64,000 nt of DNA from Salinispirillum sp. LH 10-3-1 (GCF_030643825.1 NZ_CP101717.1:2625673-2689672), one strand, 5' to 3'. Shown: positions 45,255 to 57,341, numbered from the stretch's first letter. Notes: a model not told the origin generated them from the letters alone. Numbers and translations: made by a program.

Positions 45255-45288
45255 CAAAAAAGCCAGCGCATGCGCTGGCTTTTTTGTG
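45255..45288. terminator. Bidirectional intrinsic terminator
   Basis: AGCCAGCG CATG CGCTGGCT (45261-45280) is flanked by AAAAAA before and TTTTTT after, so it works on both strands. On the plus strand it would end the suhB-patatin transcript; on the minus strand it would end transcription coming from secF, or from a small RNA in 45289-45495. Confidence 0.9.
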
Positions 45289-45495
45289 ATTAGAACCAGC
45301 CTCGCGACATCAAGCGACCCAACGTGATAGTGTTCAGGCCCGGGTCAGTTGGTGCCGCGCAGACTGGGATGCGGCAGAGCATGCTGGAATCGCATACTCC
45401 ATTGCCATTAAGTGTACGCCTTTTCTATCAGAGTACCGTCACAACCCGTTATGTTAAGCAACGAATTGTAACGGCGACCTAATGACCGAGCTTAC
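45289..45495. other. Non-coding interval of about 200 bases, possible small RNA on the minus strand
   Basis: No coding frame is seen. Read on the minus strand it contains short complementary stretches (ggcaccaactgaccc and gggtcgcttgatg, agcatgct) and runs straight into the strong terminator at 45255-45288. A possible -10-like TACACT lies on the minus strand at about 45411-45416. It could be a secF 3' UTR or a small RNA. No known RNA family is recognised. Confidence 0.3.
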
Positions 45496-46452
45496 TCAGT
45501 CTTTTAGCCAATCCGGAATGTCTTCTTCCGTTTCTACTTCTTTTTTCTCTGGCTGCATCATATCCTGCTTGGTTAAATTCATCTGCGCCAGTACATTCGC
45601 CGATACATAGATCGAAGAGTAGGTACCCACGACAACACCGATCAACAGCGCCAAGCTGAACATACGAATCAATTCGCCACCAAACACCAGCAACGAGAGC
45701 AATACCAGAATGGTCGTACCCGACGTCACCAAGGTCCTGCCCAGCGTTTGGGTCAGCGACAGATCAACGATGTAGAGCGTATCGTCGCGGCGTACACTGC
45801 GGAAGTTTTCCCGTATGCGGTCCGCCACCACTATGGAGTCGTTGAGCGAATACCCCACTACAGCGAGCACAGCTGCGAGCACCGTCAGGTCAAAATTCAA
45901 CTGAAACAGCGAGAAGATACCGACCACGATGATGACGTCGTGTATCAACGCCGCCACCGCACCAAAGGCAAACTTATATTGGAAACGCAGAGCGACATAG
46001 AGCATAACCACGGCCAAGGCCAAAATCATGCCCAACCCGCCACGGTCACGCAACTCTTCACCAACCGCCGGACCAACAAACTCACTGCGCCGTAAGCTGA
46101 TTTGGCCGTCACTGGTGTCGCGCATCAACGCCACAATGCGATCACCCAATTGTGGATCATCATCGGCGCGTAAGCGGATCATCACTTCACGTTCGGAGCC
46201 AAAGAACTGCACACGGGCGTCTTCGAAACCCTCGGCAGCCAATACATCACGCACTGCGTTCAGGTTCGCAGGCTCACTGTAACCCAGCTCTACCAGCGTA
46301 CCGCCAGTAAAGTCCAGACCCAGGTTAAGCCCTTGGAACGCCAGTGAACCCAGCGAGCCCAGCAACAACAGACCTGACAGTACAGCAGCAGCTAGCCGCT
46401 TTGACATAAATGGATAAACTTTCACGGGTGACTTTTCTGCTACTTCCGCCAT
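45496..46452 (-). CDS. secF: Protein translocase subunit SecF
   Basis: A 318-residue SecF, partner of SecD in proton-driven export. First transmembrane helix about residues 25-43, GLNLGLDFTGGTLVEL (DFTGG), five further helices in the C-terminal half (GYSLNDSIVVADRIREN). The ATG at 46452 has GGGAGG eight bases upstream and overlaps secD by 13 bases. The C-terminal tail is highly acidic/basic (KKEVETEEDIPDWLKD). Confidence 0.97.
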   Translation of the reverse strand: MAEVAEKSPVKVYPFMSKRLAAAVLSGLLLLGSLGSLAFQGLNLGLDFTGGTLVELGYSEPANLNAVRDVLAAEGFEDARVQFFGSEREVMIRLRADDDPQLGDRIVALMRDTSDGQISLRRSEFVGPAVGEELRDRGGLGMILALAVVMLYVALRFQYKFAFGAVAALIHDVIIVVGIFSLFQLNFDLTVLAAVLAVVGYSLNDSIVVADRIRENFRSVRRDDTLYIVDLSLTQTLGRTLVTSGTTILVLLSLLVFGGELIRMFSLALLIGVVVGTYSSIYVSANVLAQMNLTKQDMMQPEKKEVETEEDIPDWLKD

Positions 46453-48323
46453 GCCCAGACCTCCCAAATAGGGACCGACTTAAGAGATCGACCACCAAAA
46501 AACAAATTCACCAGACTGCGCGTAACAATAATGGCGGTGAACATCGACGTTAGAATGCCGACCGACAGCGTGACCGCAAAGCCTTTCACCGCACCAGTAC
46601 CCACAGCAAAGAGAATGATGGCAACGATCAGCGTCGTAATGTTCGCATCGAAGATGGTCACGAACGCGCGATCAAAACCGGCGGATATGGCCGATTGTGG
46701 CGACTCTCCATTGGTTAGCTCTTCGCGTATGCGCGAGAAGATGAGCACGTTCGCATCCACCGCCATACCCACCGTCAAAACGATACCGGCAATGCCCGGC
46801 AACGTGAGCGTGGCACTCAGCAACGACATCACAGAAACAATCAGCAGTAAGTTGATGGCCAGCGCAATGTTGGCCAACAAACCGAAGGTGCGATACCACA
46901 GGATCATGAAGGCAATCACGGCCATGAAGCCGATGATGACCGACGTGACACCCATACGGATGTTGTCTGCACCGAGGCTTGGTCCGATGGTACGCTCTTC
47001 CACGAAGTACATGGGCGCGGCCAGTGCACCGGCACGCAATAACAGGGCTAGCTCAGCCGCCTCAGCGGGTGAGCGCATACCAGTGATACGGAATGACGGG
47101 CCAAAAGCACTCTGAATGGTGGCCAAGCTGATGACGCTCTTCTCCACCACATTCTCGTATTCGGCAATGCGCTCGCCATCTACGGTACGGTAGGTAGTGA
47201 TGGTATTGTATTCAATGAACAGCGCACCCATGCGTGTACCCACATTGCCGCGCGTCACGCGCATCATGTTGGTACCACCGGCACTGTTCAAACTGACCGA
47301 TACCTGAGGCAAGCCATTTTCATCGTAATCGGAACGAGCGTTAGTCACGTTCGTACCGGTTACGATCACTTCTTTTCGCAAGTCAGCGAACGGTGCGCCA
47401 CCGGCACCATCGCGCGTTGGGAAGCGCTCTATATCCAGTGGTGAATCACCAGGCTTCGCCTCCAAGCGGAACTCCAGCTCAGCGGCCGTACCCAGTACGC
47501 GCTTCGCGGTAGCAGTGTCTTGCACGCCAGGCAATTCGACCACGATACGGTTGCGGCCTTGGCGCTGCACCAGAGGTTCTGCTACACCCAATTCGTTAAC
47601 TCGGCTGCTCAGCGTCGTTAAGTTCTGCTGGATCGCATAGTCTTCAAATTCACGAATACGGTCGTCGCTCAGCGTCAAGCGCAGTTGAAACAGGTTGCCG
47701 CTGGTTGAGGTATTGCGCTCGAATTCAGGGTAGTTGCGTCGAATGTAGTTTTCACCGGCCGTGCGGTCTTCGGCAGAACGGAAACTGACTGTTAAGGCGC
47801 GGTCACCCACGACTTCGACGTTCGCGAAGCGAATGTTTTCATCACGGAACTGGCGGCGCAGCGCGGCGTCGTAATCACTGACGCGATCAGCCAGATAAGT
47901 TGGCATGTCGACTTCCATCAGGAAGTGCACACCCCCACTGAGGTCGAGGCCCAAGCTCAACGGTTTGCCTCCGATGGCTTCAAGCCAGCGCGGCGTGGTA
48001 TTCGCTCGGTTCAAGGCAGCGATGTAATCATCGCCCAGCGATTGCTGGACTATCGTCCGCGCCGCAAGTTGATCTTCGCCACTTGCCAGGCGAATCAGCA
48101 AGGTATTGCCAACGCGCTCAGCCAAACGAACAGGAATATCGGCGTCTTCCAGAACGCGTAACGCGCGCTCTTCAACACCAGTGGTGACGGCAGCAGTTGC
48201 CGAGGAGGCCGTGATCTGCACGGCGTAGTCTGCCCGATACAAGTTCGGCAAACTGTAGATAATGCCCAAAAATACTACGATGGCGACCATGCAGTATTTC
48301 CAGACGGGGAAACGATTGAGCAT
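46440..48323 (-). CDS. secD: Protein translocase subunit SecD
   Basis: A 627-residue SecD. Helix 1 (residues 9-26) is followed by a large periplasmic region, DLSGGVHFLMEVD, and a C-terminal six-helix block with MAVDANVLIFSRIREEL. SecDF pulls preproteins across the membrane using the proton gradient. Between yajC and secD a hairpin (48348-48366) lies in the leader. Confidence 0.97.
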   Translation of the reverse strand: MLNRFPVWKYCMVAIVVFLGIIYSLPNLYRADYAVQITASSATAAVTTGVEERALRVLEDADIPVRLAERVGNTLLIRLASGEDQLAARTIVQQSLGDDYIAALNRANTTPRWLEAIGGKPLSLGLDLSGGVHFLMEVDMPTYLADRVSDYDAALRRQFRDENIRFANVEVVGDRALTVSFRSAEDRTAGENYIRRNYPEFERNTSTSGNLFQLRLTLSDDRIREFEDYAIQQNLTTLSSRVNELGVAEPLVQRQGRNRIVVELPGVQDTATAKRVLGTAAELEFRLEAKPGDSPLDIERFPTRDGAGGAPFADLRKEVIVTGTNVTNARSDYDENGLPQVSVSLNSAGGTNMMRVTRGNVGTRMGALFIEYNTITTYRTVDGERIAEYENVVEKSVISLATIQSAFGPSFRITGMRSPAEAAELALLLRAGALAAPMYFVEERTIGPSLGADNIRMGVTSVIIGFMAVIAFMILWYRTFGLLANIALAINLLLIVSVMSLLSATLTLPGIAGIVLTVGMAVDANVLIFSRIREELTNGESPQSAISAGFDRAFVTIFDANITTLIVAIILFAVGTGAVKGFAVTLSVGILTSMFTAIIVTRSLVNLFFGGRSLKSVPIWEVWAWRK

Positions 48324-48347
48324 AAGACTGTCCTAGTGAGACAACAT

Positions 48348-48366
48348 GGCCCGGACAAGCCGGGCC
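48348..48366. other. Hairpin in the yajC-secD gap
   Basis: ggcccgg (48348-48354) and ccgggcc (48360-48366) pair perfectly around a five-base loop. There is no T-run on either side. It may stabilise or attenuate the transcript between yajC and secD. Confidence 0.5.
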
Positions 48367-48398
48367 TAACGAATGGCGCTGTGCACTCGCTCCGACAA

Positions 48399-48755
48399 TT
48401 AGAGCTGCTTGAGCGTACCCTTTACCAACGTCGCCGATACGGCACTGCGCTGGAATTTAAGCTCTACACCTTCAGCTACTTCAGCCACGACGAAGTCGTC
48501 GGATACCTTGGTGATCTTACCTGCCAGACCGCCAATGGTGATGATTTCGTCACCCTTGGTCAGGCTTTCCATCAGCGCACGGTGCGCTTTCTGCTTCTTA
48601 GCTTGTGGACGCCACAACATGAAATAGAAAATCAGGACAAATAGACCCAACATGATGAACGATGGGATTGGGCTTGGTGAGCCAGCCGCAGCGGCAAACG
48701 CCGTGCCGGGGGCAGCCAGTGCTAACAAAGCAACTACAGACAGAACAGCTTTCAT
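48399..48755 (-). CDS. yajC: Preprotein translocase subunit YajC
   Basis: A 118-residue protein with a cleavable-looking N-terminal segment (residues 1-22), a central helix (residues 28-47, IPSFIMLGLFVLIFYFMLWR) and the YajC signature RPQAKKQKAHRALMESLTKG followed by GDEIITIGGLAGKI. It associates with SecDF. The start has GGAGT before ATG. Confidence 0.96.
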   Translation of the reverse strand: MKAVLSVVALLALAAPGTAFAAAAGSPSPIPSFIMLGLFVLIFYFMLWRPQAKKQKAHRALMESLTKGDEIITIGGLAGKITKVSDDFVVAEVAEGVELKFQRSAVSATLVKGTLKQL

Positions 48756-48873
48756 TACATTACTCCTGAAATTAAATTCTTATGTTCTTAGGTATCCTGC
48801 ATCTTCAATGCGGACAGAAACGTGTTTTTAAACCCTTAGCCCGTGGAAAAACCACGAACTGTTGTTCTTTCTC

Positions 48874-51044
<2,171 letters not shown>

Positions 51045-51276
51045 GCTGTACCTCATTTAAGGGGCGCATAGTTTACCTATTGTGGGTAGGCAATGCATCT
51101 TTGTTCGTACTTTGAAGGCCAAACGACAACACAAGGCGGGTAATCGCTTTGAAGAGTCCCATTACAAGGACCCTAGACGCATTGCCCGATCGACAATATT
51201 GCGTCTGGAGCATTGCGCCGCTTACATTCCTATTGTCTACTATCTTTGTAAATTCCATTCATCTACGGAGAAACCG

Positions 51277-51729
51277 ATGAAACGTCTTGTAATCCTTTTA
51301 GTGGCTATGAGTTTCGCAGCGGCAGCGCACGCCGATGTCAACATCCGCACCAATCAGGCCTCTACGGGCTTAATGGTCGGGTCTTATGCCGATGGTATTG
51401 GCGGTATCTTCAGCTACAGCATCCCTATTCAGGCTGATGGTCTGCGCCGCAGTGGTCTGGGCTTGATGATCGATGCAGAGCTGGGTGGTGGTATTGGTGA
51501 TGACTTCGTGATGGCTGGCGACTTGGGCTTGAACTTGATGTTCTTCCTGAACAACGCTACCAGCATTTACGCAGGTCTTGGCTTGGGTACACAGTTGCTG
51601 CCAGGTTCAGATTTCGGACCTTCTGGTGAGATCGGCATCAACTTCCGTCTCGACAGCGCACGGTTGTTTGTTGAAGCGGGCCAGCACGCCGGCCGTAACA
51701 ACTACCTGGGCATAGGTATGCGCTTCTAA
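51277..51729 (+). CDS. Small secreted beta-barrel-like protein
   Basis: A 150-residue protein with a clean signal peptide (MKRLVILLVAMSFAAAAHA, cleaved before DVNIRT), followed by Gly-rich alternating strands (SADG, GLGLGTQLLPGS) and a C-terminal phenylalanine (GIGMRF), as in outer-membrane beta-barrels of about eight strands. The ATG at 51277 has GGAG seven bases upstream; the open frame extends further but has no meaning there. The plus-strand gap up to 51276 holds the queA promoter and this gene's promoter. It is isolated from its neighbours by the terminator that follows. I do not recognise a named family. Confidence 0.75.
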   Translation: MKRLVILLVAMSFAAAAHADVNIRTNQASTGLMVGSYADGIGGIFSYSIPIQADGLRRSGLGLMIDAELGGGIGDDFVMAGDLGLNLMFFLNNATSIYAGLGLGTQLLPGSDFGPSGEIGINFRLDSARLFVEAGQHAGRNNYLGIGMRF

Positions 51730-51740
51730 GCACAGCCTAA

Positions 51741-51780
51741 TTGGCCTGTTGGTGTGGTAGCACCACAGGCCATCCTTTTC
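51741..51780 (+). terminator. Hairpin terminator after the outer-membrane protein gene
   Basis: ggcctgttggtg and caccacaggcc (51741-51770) pair with one mismatch and are followed by atcctttt. The rest of 51781-52005 shows no gene. Confidence 0.7.
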
Positions 51781-52005
51781 AGCTTCGCCTCTTGCTATTT
51801 GTAACCCGCCTGACACTTCTTCTCGTTTTTCACGCCACCCAAGCATCACTCAAATGTATGCATACGGCCTAAAGTGCGTGAAATTCTGCGGATTAACTGC
51901 ACCGAAAGACAATCGGTCCGGCTCAACCAGGTTCGTATTATCAGCCTTCAGGGCCAATAGATGGGCTTCATTGGCACTATCCAAAAACAGCATGTTCAGC
52001 ACGCA

Positions 52006-52839
52006 TTAGTTGACCGCAAGTGTAAAACATACCGGCACCGAAATTTGCAACGCAGAGTCAGTCATGGGTTGATCGAGCTTTAGGCGGGGCAATGCACCAA
52101 TCGCACGCGTCACTTCCTGATTAAACTCGCGCTGGCGACTCGCTTCGGTAATGGCCAGTAAGGATACCGCCCCTGTATCCGTCACATCGACGCGTGCGGT
52201 CACGCAATCCTCCGCTTGCCGGCGCCGTAGACGCTCAGGGTAACGCAGCTGAGCAGCCAACGCCTGCCGCAACAATGAGGTAATATTGTCTTCCAGCGCG
52301 GCTTGGTCATCGACAGAGGAAACGTCCACTGTACTTTCAGCACCTTCATGCTTTGCCAATTCAACATCTGCCGACTGTGATTCGATCTCCGATAACAGCG
52401 GAATAGGGTCAAACTCTTCGCGTATATCCACTTCCGGTTCCACGATGGGTTCAGGTCCATGGTCCTGTAATTCCGGCTCCGGCTCCGGCAGAACGTCACT
52501 GATGGTGGACGATGCAGGTTCATCGGTTGTAATGGGCGGGGGTAAAGAGGAATCCGGCTCAGGGGCCGGCGGCGCAGGTGTCGGTGCCGCGGGGGCTTCC
52601 ACTGCATTGTCCACAGCGCCATCGTCGGTTGGCTGCGCCTCGGCAATCGACTCCTCGGGTGAACTGACGAGCGCCAGCGACAGCGTGCGTGAGCTTTCTG
52701 CGCTGGAGACACTTGAGGGCGACCTTGGCCACCAGTAATTCATCGACAGCGCCGCACCCAGAGCCACAGCCAAGTGCAAACCTACCGATAAGGTGAGCAC
52801 TAAGAGGATGCGGCGAATGGAGCGAGCGCTGTTAATCAT
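52006..52839 (-). CDS. tonB: TonB energy transducer
   Basis: A 277-residue TonB-family protein: N-terminal anchor (about residues 10-35), long proline/acidic spacer (about 45-150, with PEPEPELQDHGPEPIVEPE), and C-terminal domain with QLRYPERLRRRQAEDC and the ending LQISVPVCFTLAVN. It transmits the proton-motive force from ExbBD to outer-membrane receptors. The gene is 26 bases downstream of the cobalamin receptor, so this TonB may be dedicated to B12 uptake. No exbBD is in the window. Confidence 0.88.
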   Translation of the reverse strand: MINSARSIRRILLVLTLSVGLHLAVALGAALSMNYWWPRSPSSVSSAESSRTLSLALVSSPEESIAEAQPTDDGAVDNAVEAPAAPTPAPPAPEPDSSLPPPITTDEPASSTISDVLPEPEPELQDHGPEPIVEPEVDIREEFDPIPLLSEIESQSADVELAKHEGAESTVDVSSVDDQAALEDNITSLLRQALAAQLRYPERLRRRQAEDCVTARVDVTDTGAVSLLAITEASRQREFNQEVTRAIGALPRLKLDQPMTDSALQISVPVCFTLAVN

Positions 52840-52865
52840 TTCAAGCCTATGGTTTCACCCATTAT

Positions 52866-54788
52866 TTAAAACCGATACGTTAGGCCCGCGAAATAATTCC
52901 GACCATCACCGGGGTAATAACTGTCCGCCCCCCAATTCGAAGCAAAAGCGGCGGCGCTGTATTGCTGGTCAAGCACGTTATTCACTCGCGCCTGAATGCT
53001 CAAGTCGTTGACCCGTGGCACTTGATAATTTGCACTCAGATCGACTAAGGCGTAAGCCTCCAATGGATCACTGCTGTTGCTGTTATCACCACCCAGGTAG
53101 CGTTCACCGTAGTACCGCACATCAGTCACCAACGTCAGCGCTTCAAGCGGGCGAAGCCCCAACTGCGCACCAGCCTGCCACGACGGCACACCGGGAATGC
53201 GCTTGCCCTTGTTATCGCCACTGGCGAACTCGGCGATCACGTAGTCAACGCTTACGCGCGTCCACAGGGCTGACAACCACTGCTCTTGCCAATGCGCGTG
53301 CATGCCCGTGCGAACCGATTCATCACCATTGGTATTTGCTCCCGTTCCAGCCCCCCATGGGCCATCCAAGGTTGGGTCGTAGTAAATTTCGTCGACTAAC
53401 GTTATACGGTACCCTTGGATTTCCACATCGCGCAGTGAATTTCGAATAGCCACACCGCCTTCAATGGTATGCCCACGCTGGGGTTTCAAGCCCGTCACAC
53501 CTGTTTCGGTGAACGCTTGTTCATCCACCTTGGCAAAGCGAAACGTTTGCTCCCAGTTCAAGTTCACGTGCAACTCACCCTGCTGCCAATGCGCACCCAA
53601 GCCCAAGGCCGATGCTTGCTGACTGAGTGACTCACCCTCCGGATAAACAGTGGCGTCTACTAACTCTTCCTGCGTCGCTGCATAGCGACCACCGGCGGTT
53701 AACGTCAGACCGGACGTCACCGCCACACCTGATTGAAGATACCCGGCGTATTGCCACTGGGTGATTTCACGTTGCGTGAACGCGCTATCAAAAACCAATT
53801 CTGCTCGCACCACGTCAGCTCCCGTCGTGACCTCTAGTGCAGACAAGGCCAAGGGTGACCAGATCAACCGAGGACTCACACCCCAAGCATCGCGCTGAAT
53901 CTCGCCTGCACCACCGAAGAGAAAAGATTCGTATTCGTTGGTGCGATAATAGGCTTCAGATGCAACGGACAACTCGGCCGACGCATCCCACTCTCCAGAT
54001 ACTCGGTGCGACCAGGTTTTGTTGCGCTGGAAATCATCCGGCGTGTTCGTTTGGCGTGGGTCATCTTCCGCTTCTTCTTTCGTCAAACTGCCCGCAAAAC
54101 GCACCTCGCTGTCGGTATACTCGGAACGCAAGCGAACCTGACCGCTGGCGGCACGCCAAGTCAACTCACCAAAACCTGACGCATTGGTTCGGCCACTGTT
54201 CTCCCGAAAGCCTTCATATTGGTCATACTCGCCACCCACCAGCAGTGACAACTGGTCACTAATAGCAACAGGCACCATGATGGAACCGCTGGGCTGGCCA
54301 TCTTCACGGGTCCATACAGACATCTGCCCCTTGGGGTTTGCCTGCGTCACAATATTGATCACCCCTGCCACCGCTTGGTCGCCGTAAAGCACACCACTGC
54401 TGCGGCGAATGATCTCTATGCGTTCAACGTTCTGCAGTGAGAGCCCAGACAGGTGAACAGCGGAGATGTCATTCTGATTCAGCTTCTGACCGTCGAGCAA
54501 TATCAAAACATCGCTGCTGCCTGGCGCAAGGCCACGCAGACCAAATTGCTGGTCACCACCGGTACTGGAAGGGTTGAGTTCGGGCAGAGACGCTAGCGCG
54601 GCTTCAACCGTGGTATAGCCTTGCGCGCGCAATGTTTCACCGCTTAATACGGTTACCCCTGACGGGGTATTTTCCCAAGGTTGTTGAAAGCGTGATGCTG
54701 TGACCGTGACCGGAGACAACATCAGTTCAGCACTTGCGCTCAACGTGATAGCCCCTAATAAGGGAACTGCGAGCCATTTGGTATTCAT
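52866..54788 (-). CDS. btuB: TonB-dependent cobalamin receptor (BtuB-like)
   Basis: A 640-residue outer-membrane receptor: signal peptide (cleaved after SASA, residue 20), TonB box-like SPVTVTAS, plug domain (residues 40-160, DVLILLDGQKLN; GDQAVAGVINIVT), and 22-strand barrel ending in NYFAGLTYRF. The start at 54788 has AAGGA seven bases upstream. Control by the upstream riboswitch identifies the ligand as cobalamin or a related corrinoid more strongly than the protein sequence does. Confidence 0.92.
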   Translation of the reverse strand: MNTKWLAVPLLGAITLSASAELMLSPVTVTASRFQQPWENTPSGVTVLSGETLRAQGYTTVEAALASLPELNPSSTGGDQQFGLRGLAPGSSDVLILLDGQKLNQNDISAVHLSGLSLQNVERIEIIRRSSGVLYGDQAVAGVINIVTQANPKGQMSVWTREDGQPSGSIMVPVAISDQLSLLVGGEYDQYEGFRENSGRTNASGFGELTWRAASGQVRLRSEYTDSEVRFAGSLTKEEAEDDPRQTNTPDDFQRNKTWSHRVSGEWDASAELSVASEAYYRTNEYESFLFGGAGEIQRDAWGVSPRLIWSPLALSALEVTTGADVVRAELVFDSAFTQREITQWQYAGYLQSGVAVTSGLTLTAGGRYAATQEELVDATVYPEGESLSQQASALGLGAHWQQGELHVNLNWEQTFRFAKVDEQAFTETGVTGLKPQRGHTIEGGVAIRNSLRDVEIQGYRITLVDEIYYDPTLDGPWGAGTGANTNGDESVRTGMHAHWQEQWLSALWTRVSVDYVIAEFASGDNKGKRIPGVPSWQAGAQLGLRPLEALTLVTDVRYYGERYLGGDNSNSSDPLEAYALVDLSANYQVPRVNDLSIQARVNNVLDQQYSAAAFASNWGADSYYPGDGRNYFAGLTYRF

Positions 54789-54884
54789 TGAAAGGTCCTT
54801 AAACTCAAAAATTCGGAGTAAAAGGCAGGCGAAAAGGAATGAGCGCTGAGCAGAAGAACATTCACAACAGCATCTCACTCACCA

Positions 54885-55075
54885 ACGATAGCCCACCGCA
54901 TCGTGGCAACAGCCGCTTGTGTTCGGTCTCCGGGCTTAGAGGCAGAGCAGGAATACCCACTCACCAGACATCGCCTTCCCACACAATATGCAGTGGCGCA
55001 AAGACATCTGTATCCTCAATTACCGTTGCGGGGGCAGCACCAGAATTTCACTGGTTTCCCTTCGGGGGCATGCTA
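54885..55075 (-). promoter_or_regulatory. Cobalamin riboswitch
   Basis: The minus strand shows the expected order: GAAGGGAAACCAGTGAAATT, then CTGGTGCTGCCCCCGCAACG, further helices, and the B12 box AAGCCCGGAGACCG (54924-54937). The receptor ATG is about 100 bases past the box. Binding of adenosyl- or hydroxocobalamin should hide the ribosome site or terminate transcription, lowering BtuB when B12 is plentiful. The remainder of 55076-55312 has no gene; it holds the divergent promoters. Confidence 0.9.
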
Positions 55076-55312
55076 AAAACGTTATGATCACCGCTGAATA
55101 AAGCGCTGACGTTTTCAGATGCGCCCATTAACACAGGGGCATTGACAGGCGGCGAGTATACCGACGTGAATGGAGTATGAATAGGCAAAAAGCGCTACAA
55201 GACGGTTTTCGCGCTGGGGGTTTGACGCAAAGGCCTGAGAACTACGTCATAAAACCAGCATTTCAAGCTTGGTCATATTAGAAATTTAACAGTGTGCATG
55301 TGAATGCCTCGC

Positions 55313-55318
55313 TATAAT
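55313..55318 (+). promoter_or_regulatory. Consensus -10 box of the DUF1800 operon
   Basis: TATAAT at 55313-55318, 32 bases before the ATG. No -35 of good quality is found at 16-18 bases, but TTAACA lies 21 bases upstream. This may be a weakly -35-dependent or activator-controlled promoter. Confidence 0.5.
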
Positions 55319-55349
55319 TCAGGATGTATCAACCGCATCGGACGGCGCC

Positions 55350-57341
55350 ATGCGACTATTGACCACACTCCTTTTGGCCACCAGCTTGGGCATGCTTGGC
55401 TGTATGCCGGAAGAGCCAAGCAAGGTCACAGATACCAACTACCCGAATTTAAAGCCAAACGTACCAGCCCTTGATGGTGCGGTATTGGCTTTGAATCAAC
55501 CGCCCTTGGTTGGGTTGCAACAGGTTTCTGCACATGACTGGGACGAGGCAGCAGTGCGCCGCGTACTGCACCTGTTTGCTTTTGGCGGCCATGCGTCGGA
55601 CGCTCAGGTCAGCACCTGGGCATCTATGGAGGACCCGCGGCATGCCATCGAGGAAATTCTTTATGCAGGCCCTCACCACCCCAAATTATCCCCCATTGAA
55701 GACCACCGACACATAGGGCCTGATGGTAGCTTACAGGGCCTGAGCGATTATTGGGGGAGTAATCACCCAGCGAATCCAATGCGTAGCCAACGCCAGCGTT
55801 ATTCATTAGGTGGCCATGCCGATTCGTGGCGCTCACCCACGCGCATTTGGGTACAGGCAAGCCAAACCAGAGGTCTGAACCCCGTGCGTCAAAAACTGGG
55901 GTTGTATCTCACGAACTACCACATGGCGGTCAGCCATAATGCCAACGTGAATAATTGGCAAATGGTGCAGTACTATGACGACATCATGAATGCCGTTGCC
56001 GCGGGGAAAACCTTCGACGAACTGGTGACCATAGCGGCGAGCAGCTCGGCCGTGGCCGTGCAGTACAATCATCAATGGAACACGGCTTGGAAAGATAATT
56101 CGGGAGAATGGCATTTCTGGGGGAACGAGAATTTTGCCCGAGAGTATTTTCAGCTGTATTTCGGCATTCTAACCAGCGGGCCAAATCACGCAGACCCTGG
56201 CACCTTTAACGCCGATTACCACGAAACCATCAGCATTAAAAACATGGCCGCACTTCTCACAGGAATGCGACTAAACGGCAACTGGGATCACGCCGACAGC
56301 CGCACCTTGTCCTACAATACCGAGCAACATCATACCGATCCGCTTGAGATTCTTGGTCACACAATTACTGGGAATAATGCTCTGGCGAAAATGCAGCAAC
56401 TTGGCCCACTGGCTGTCCGGCATCCGCAAAGCTTAGAAAACCTGCCAGTGCTGATTGTACGCTGGTTAGCAGACGACGAAATCCTTAACAAACCCGAGAA
56501 GCAAGAACGTCTACGCACATGGTGGGCGAATTTGGTCGAAAACGATCAGCATGACCTAATGACGTTTCTCAAGGGCTACGCCATCAGTGAAGACTTCCAT
56601 TCCGAAGAACGCATTAAATACTTCAACGTGTTCGACCGTACTCTGAGCATCGCCAACAACCTCGTTTTAACCAACGATGACATCTGGGCAGCACCCAATG
56701 GCTACCGTCTGTACGATCTGGACTGGGAGTTTTGGAACCACGGATTTTCGGTTTTTGAACCACACCACAATGTATTTGGTGGCCAAACAGGGCAAGACGC
56801 CTACAAAAACAGCGACTATTTCATGCGCATTTTTAACTTCGTCGTGGAATACAGCTGGCGCTGGGGTCGAGCCGACTATCGTGTCCCACAAAATACCGGG
56901 CCGCGCGTCTGGATAAAAGACTGGCGGCCTGCTCTGCCACCAACAGACCAAGTTGATGGCTATTCGGTTGAGATGCTGGGCGAATGGTTGTGGCAACGCT
57001 TTATCGCGGACGATTTAAAGAACTTTGGTCCATTGGAGCGCGCCCATGTCTACGCATTTCTGGCTGGTGATTCAGGCTACGATTTGATCCGCTTTTGGCG
57101 CCGCGACCTGAACCTTGACGTTGAGTGGGATGAGGTCATTACCGATACCGACCTGACTGCCGGCGGACGCTACCACGATCCCTATACCGCACTAGCAAAC
57201 CGCACCGTGCCCGCCCTTCCCACGGCGGCCAACCTTTCAGCATCGGAGCAAGACCATCTGGTCGATTTCGCTTGGCGTATGGGCAGCGCCATTAATTTTA
57301 TTGTCTCCACGCCTTATATGTTCTATCAGGAGGGTCGCTGA
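55350..57341 (+). CDS. DUF1800-family lipoprotein
   Basis: A 663-residue protein. Lipobox MLGC at Cys18 follows a hydrophobic stretch, so it is a likely lipoprotein. The DUF1800 core is seen in NENFAREYFQLYFGILTSG (about 264-283), YHETISIKNMAALLTGM and the N-terminal DEAAVRRVLHLFAFG. DUF1800 and DUF1501 genes usually form pairs in proteobacteria and planctomycetes; their joint biochemical role is unknown. The stop codon overlaps the start of the DUF1501 gene (TGATG). The protein has few cysteines and many Trp/His/Asn residues. Confidence 0.85.
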   Translation: MRLLTTLLLATSLGMLGCMPEEPSKVTDTNYPNLKPNVPALDGAVLALNQPPLVGLQQVSAHDWDEAAVRRVLHLFAFGGHASDAQVSTWASMEDPRHAIEEILYAGPHHPKLSPIEDHRHIGPDGSLQGLSDYWGSNHPANPMRSQRQRYSLGGHADSWRSPTRIWVQASQTRGLNPVRQKLGLYLTNYHMAVSHNANVNNWQMVQYYDDIMNAVAAGKTFDELVTIAASSSAVAVQYNHQWNTAWKDNSGEWHFWGNENFAREYFQLYFGILTSGPNHADPGTFNADYHETISIKNMAALLTGMRLNGNWDHADSRTLSYNTEQHHTDPLEILGHTITGNNALAKMQQLGPLAVRHPQSLENLPVLIVRWLADDEILNKPEKQERLRTWWANLVENDQHDLMTFLKGYAISEDFHSEERIKYFNVFDRTLSIANNLVLTNDDIWAAPNGYRLYDLDWEFWNHGFSVFEPHHNVFGGQTGQDAYKNSDYFMRIFNFVVEYSWRWGRADYRVPQNTGPRVWIKDWRPALPPTDQVDGYSVEMLGEWLWQRFIADDLKNFGPLERAHVYAFLAGDSGYDLIRFWRRDLNLDVEWDEVITDTDLTAGGRYHDPYTALANRTVPALPTAANLSASEQDHLVDFAWRMGSAINFIVSTPYMFYQEGR

